A stretch of DNA of 64,000 bases from Lachnospiraceae bacterium (GTDB taxonomy: Bacteria > Bacillota > Clostridia > Lachnospirales > Lachnospiraceae), in contig SVEI01000001.1 of the NCBI GenBank assembly GCA_015057445.1, positions 1 through 64,000 on the forward strand, read 5' to 3'. A model generated the notes under the pieces. It was not told where the DNA came from, made no database searches, and was given only the letters and a program-made list of their open reading frames with translations. The translations under genes were made by a program, and so were the position numbers. Shown here piece after piece: positions 61,682 through 64,000 of this stretch; within the stretch, counting starts at the first letter, position 1, and each line of letters starts with the position of its first letter.

Positions 61682-64000
61682 ATGAATAAACTATTGTTAG
61701 TTGATGGAAATAGTATATTAAACAGAGCTTTTTATGGTTTGCCAGATTTGACAACAAAAGATGGTCGACATACCAATGCAGTTCTTGGTTTTTTAAATAT
61801 AGTTTTAAGAGTTATAGAGGAAGAAAAAGCTACACATTTATGTGTGGCTTTTGATGTTAAACATCCAACATTTAGACATGAGATGTATCCAGACTATAAA
61901 GGGACTAGAAAAGGTATGCCTGACGAATTAAGAGAGCAGGTACCTTTAATAAAAGAAGTTTTAAAAACAATGAATATTACAATTCTAGAAAGACCAGGTT
62001 ATGAAGCAGATGATATACTTGGAACTTTATCTAGAATTGGCGAGAAAAAAGGATTTGTTGTTACATTATTGTCTGGTGATAGAGATTTGTTGCAACTTGC
62101 TACTGATAAAATTAAGGTGAAATTACCAAAAACAAAAGCTGGTAAAACAATAATAGAGGAGTATTATGCGTCTGATGTAGAAGAAATTTATGGTGTTAAC
62201 CCTATTACTTTTATTGATATGAAAGGTCTGATGGGAGATACATCTGATAATATTCCAGGTGTGCCTAAAATTGGAGAAAAAACAGCATCAAAACTTTTGA
62301 TTGATTATGGCTCTTTAGATGGAATATATGCTGGAATCGATTCCATGAAACCAAGTAAAATGAAGGATAATTTGATAGAATTTAAAGAACTAGCTTATTT
62401 ATCTAAGGAACTTGCCACAATCAAGTTAGATTGTGAATTAGATGTAGATATTGATTCTTCTAAATTAAATAATATTTTTAATCAAAAGTCTTTTGATCTT
62501 TTTTCTGAGCTTGAATTTAAGAGTTTATTAAAAAGATTTGATGGGAATATGTCGTCGACGAATTTAGAATTTAAAACTATAATTATTGAAGATTATGATA
62601 CTTATGTAGACATAATTAATAAAATCAAGGCATGTAAAAGGTTTGGATTTTCACTGATTCCAGGTGTTGATGCTCTGGTTGGTGCTTCCTTATGTTTTGA
62701 AGACAATATAACATATCATATTCCATTTATAAATTTTATAACAGATGAATTAGTTATTAATGATATTATGGATGCAATGAGTGATAATGTGTGTTGTTTT
62801 ATGGACTTAAAATCTCATTTACCCTATATGAAACTAGATTTGAATAATAAAATATTTGATTGTTCAGTTGCAGCTTATTTAATCAATCCATTAAAGAGCA
62901 CCTACGGGTACGATGATATAGCAAGAGATTATATAGGAGTAAATGTAGAATCCCCAAAGGATTTATTGGGTAAAACAGATATTAATTTATTCACTGTTAA
63001 TGATGAAGATATTATTAAACATTATGCATATGCAACCTTAATTCCCTATCTTTCATTTGATGAAATCAATAAGGAACTTGATGAAAAAAATATGTATAAT
63101 TTGTATTATGATATTGAAATTCCTTGTTTATTTTCGCTTTATGATATGGAAAAAAATGGAATAAAGGTAAATAAAGAAGCATTAATTGAATTTGGTAAGA
63201 AACTAGAATGTGATATTAACTCATTAGAAAAAACTATATATGAGTTGGCAGGTAAAGAATTCAATATTAATTCCACAAAACAATTAGGGGAAGTTTTATT
63301 TGAAGATTTAGGACTTAAAGCAGGTAAAAAAACTAAAACAGGATATTCCACAAGTGTTGATGTATTGGAAAAGATATCTAGAGAGCATCCTATAGTGCCT
63401 AAAATTTTAGAATATAGATCACTTACAAAGCTTAATTCAACTTATGTAGTAGGTTTGTTACCGTATATTAAAGAAGATGGTAGAATTCATGGTAAATTTA
63501 ATCAGACAGTAACTGCTACTGGAAGAATAAGCTCAACTGACCCGAATCTTCAGAATATACCTACAAGAACGGAGCTTGGAAGAGAAATAAGAAAAGTATT
63601 TGTACCAGAAGAAGGGTTTATTTTCCTTGATGCAGACTATTCACAAATTGAATTAAGAGTTTTAGCTCATTTTTCTGAAGATGATACTTTGATTAATGCT
63701 TATAATAAAGATTCAGATATTCATGCTATTACAGCTGCTGAGGTGTTTGGTGTTCCTATGGAACAAGTAGATGGTTTAATGCGTAGAAGAGCAAAAGCAG
63801 TCAACTTTGGTATTGTATATGGAATTAGCTCCTTTGGATTAGGTCAAGACTTAGATATTTCTAGAAAAGAAGCTGAGATGTATATTAACAAATATTTTGA
63901 AACCTATCAAGGCGTTAAACGCTACCTAGATAATACTGTATCAAAGGCAAAAAAAGATGGCTTTGTGGACACTATATATGGAAGGCGTAGACCTGTTCCT
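61682..64000 (+). CDS. polA: DNA polymerase I (partial, 3' end beyond the window)
   Basis: The first 773 codons; the frame runs off the window. ATG 61682 with GGAGGA upstream. The N-terminal 5'-3' exonuclease has LLVDGNSILNRAFYG, YKGTRKGMP and GMGDTSDN-like residues (LMGDTSDNIPG). The central 3'-5' exonuclease domain has lost the proofreading residues: the DxE motif I is replaced by FSLIPG and the later Asp positions are not kept, as in many Firmicutes. The polymerase domain has motif A (DADYSQIELRVLAHFSED) and motif B beginning at RRRAKAVNFGIVYG. Repair and Okazaki-fragment processing. The zinc-finger gene precedes it directly. Confidence 0.96.
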   Translation, partial: MNKLLLVDGNSILNRAFYGLPDLTTKDGRHTNAVLGFLNIVLRVIEEEKATHLCVAFDVKHPTFRHEMYPDYKGTRKGMPDELREQVPLIKEVLKTMNITILERPGYEADDILGTLSRIGEKKGFVVTLLSGDRDLLQLATDKIKVKLPKTKAGKTIIEEYYASDVEEIYGVNPITFIDMKGLMGDTSDNIPGVPKIGEKTASKLLIDYGSLDGIYAGIDSMKPSKMKDNLIEFKELAYLSKELATIKLDCELDVDIDSSKLNNIFNQKSFDLFSELEFKSLLKRFDGNMSSTNLEFKTIIIEDYDTYVDIINKIKACKRFGFSLIPGVDALVGASLCFEDNITYHIPFINFITDELVINDIMDAMSDNVCCFMDLKSHLPYMKLDLNNKIFDCSVAAYLINPLKSTYGYDDIARDYIGVNVESPKDLLGKTDINLFTVNDEDIIKHYAYATLIPYLSFDEINKELDEKNMYNLYYDIEIPCLFSLYDMEKNGIKVNKEALIEFGKKLECDINSLEKTIYELAGKEFNINSTKQLGEVLFEDLGLKAGKKTKTGYSTSVDVLEKISREHPIVPKILEYRSLTKLNSTYVVGLLPYIKEDGRIHGKFNQTVTATGRISSTDPNLQNIPTRTELGREIRKVFVPEEGFIFLDADYSQIELRVLAHFSEDDTLINAYNKDSDIHAITAAEVFGVPMEQVDGLMRRRAKAVNFGIVYGISSFGLGQDLDISRKEAEMYINKYFETYQGVKRYLDNTVSKAKKDGFVDTIYGRRRPVP

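Overview
The window is a low-GC, chromosomal stretch from a spore-forming clostridium, most likely a member of the Lachnospiraceae; I cannot fix the genus. The evidence is the AT-rich sequence, Gram-positive gene order (fakA-recG, ylqF-rnhB-ylqG-ylqH, gpsA-spoIVA, scpAB), the clostridial IspH-S1 fusion protein, a Na+-pumping decarboxylase cluster, cellobiose phosphorylase, and sporulation genes (spoIVA, dpaAB). It is dense core genome: about 55 genes, nearly all on the + strand, with three on the - strand (46132-47214 and 49990-52906). I see no rRNA, tRNA, CRISPR array, transposase or phage gene. No gene-free stretch exceeds 300 bases.

Layout. 1-4400: tail of an Asp23-family gene, fakA, a small unrecognised gene with its own promoter, recG. 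4400-9330: pnp behind a large leader hairpin, then cellobiose phosphorylase. 9500-13020: TepA-like Clp-family protein and the FtsK/SpoIIIE translocase. 13120-19280: one-carbon metabolism (fhs, folD) around a lipoprotein, then rimO, pgsA and a DUF2520 dehydrogenase. 19360-24980: a five-gene biotin-dependent carboxyltransferase / Na+ pump operon. 25050-31840: KtrBA-type K+ uptake, an FAD protein, cmk, the ispH-S1 fusion, cheR. 31850-46120: rplS with a leader, two signal peptidases around rbgA, rnhB, a FliK-like/FlhB-like pair, yraN, pgeF, a DUF512 radical-SAM gene, der, plsY, gpsA, spoIVA, scpAB. 46130-52910: HD-GYP gene (-), a D,D-carboxypeptidase, dpaAB, then asnB and a DAHP synthase gene (-). 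53040-64000: second D,D-carboxypeptidase, metallophosphoesterase, L,D-transpeptidase, short MetH, ilvN-ilvC, a zinc-finger membrane protein and the first 773 codons of polA.

How the genes work together. The 19.4-25 kb operon encodes both carboxyltransferase types of a propionibacterial-style transcarboxylase (12S-like and 5S-like), one biotin carrier, the membrane Na+ pump beta subunit, and an unusual gamma subunit fused to an extracytoplasmic lipoprotein domain. Fhs, FolD and the B12-dependent methionine synthase cover folate one-carbon flow. Plausible stage-specific promoter sequences precede spoIVA and dpaA.

Codon use is two-tiered. fakA, pnp, the phosphorylase, fhs, the carboxylase operon, rplS and ilvC favour AAG/GAG/CAG, which suggests high expression; most other genes favour AAA/GAA. 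The ispH-S1 fusion switches between the two styles inside one reading frame, next to an internal Shine-Dalgarno-like sequence and ATG. The best candidates for new biology are the hybrid carboxylase operon, that internal start, the pnp leader hairpin, and promoter-linked palindromes. All functional calls rest on reading motifs and context; no database search was possible.
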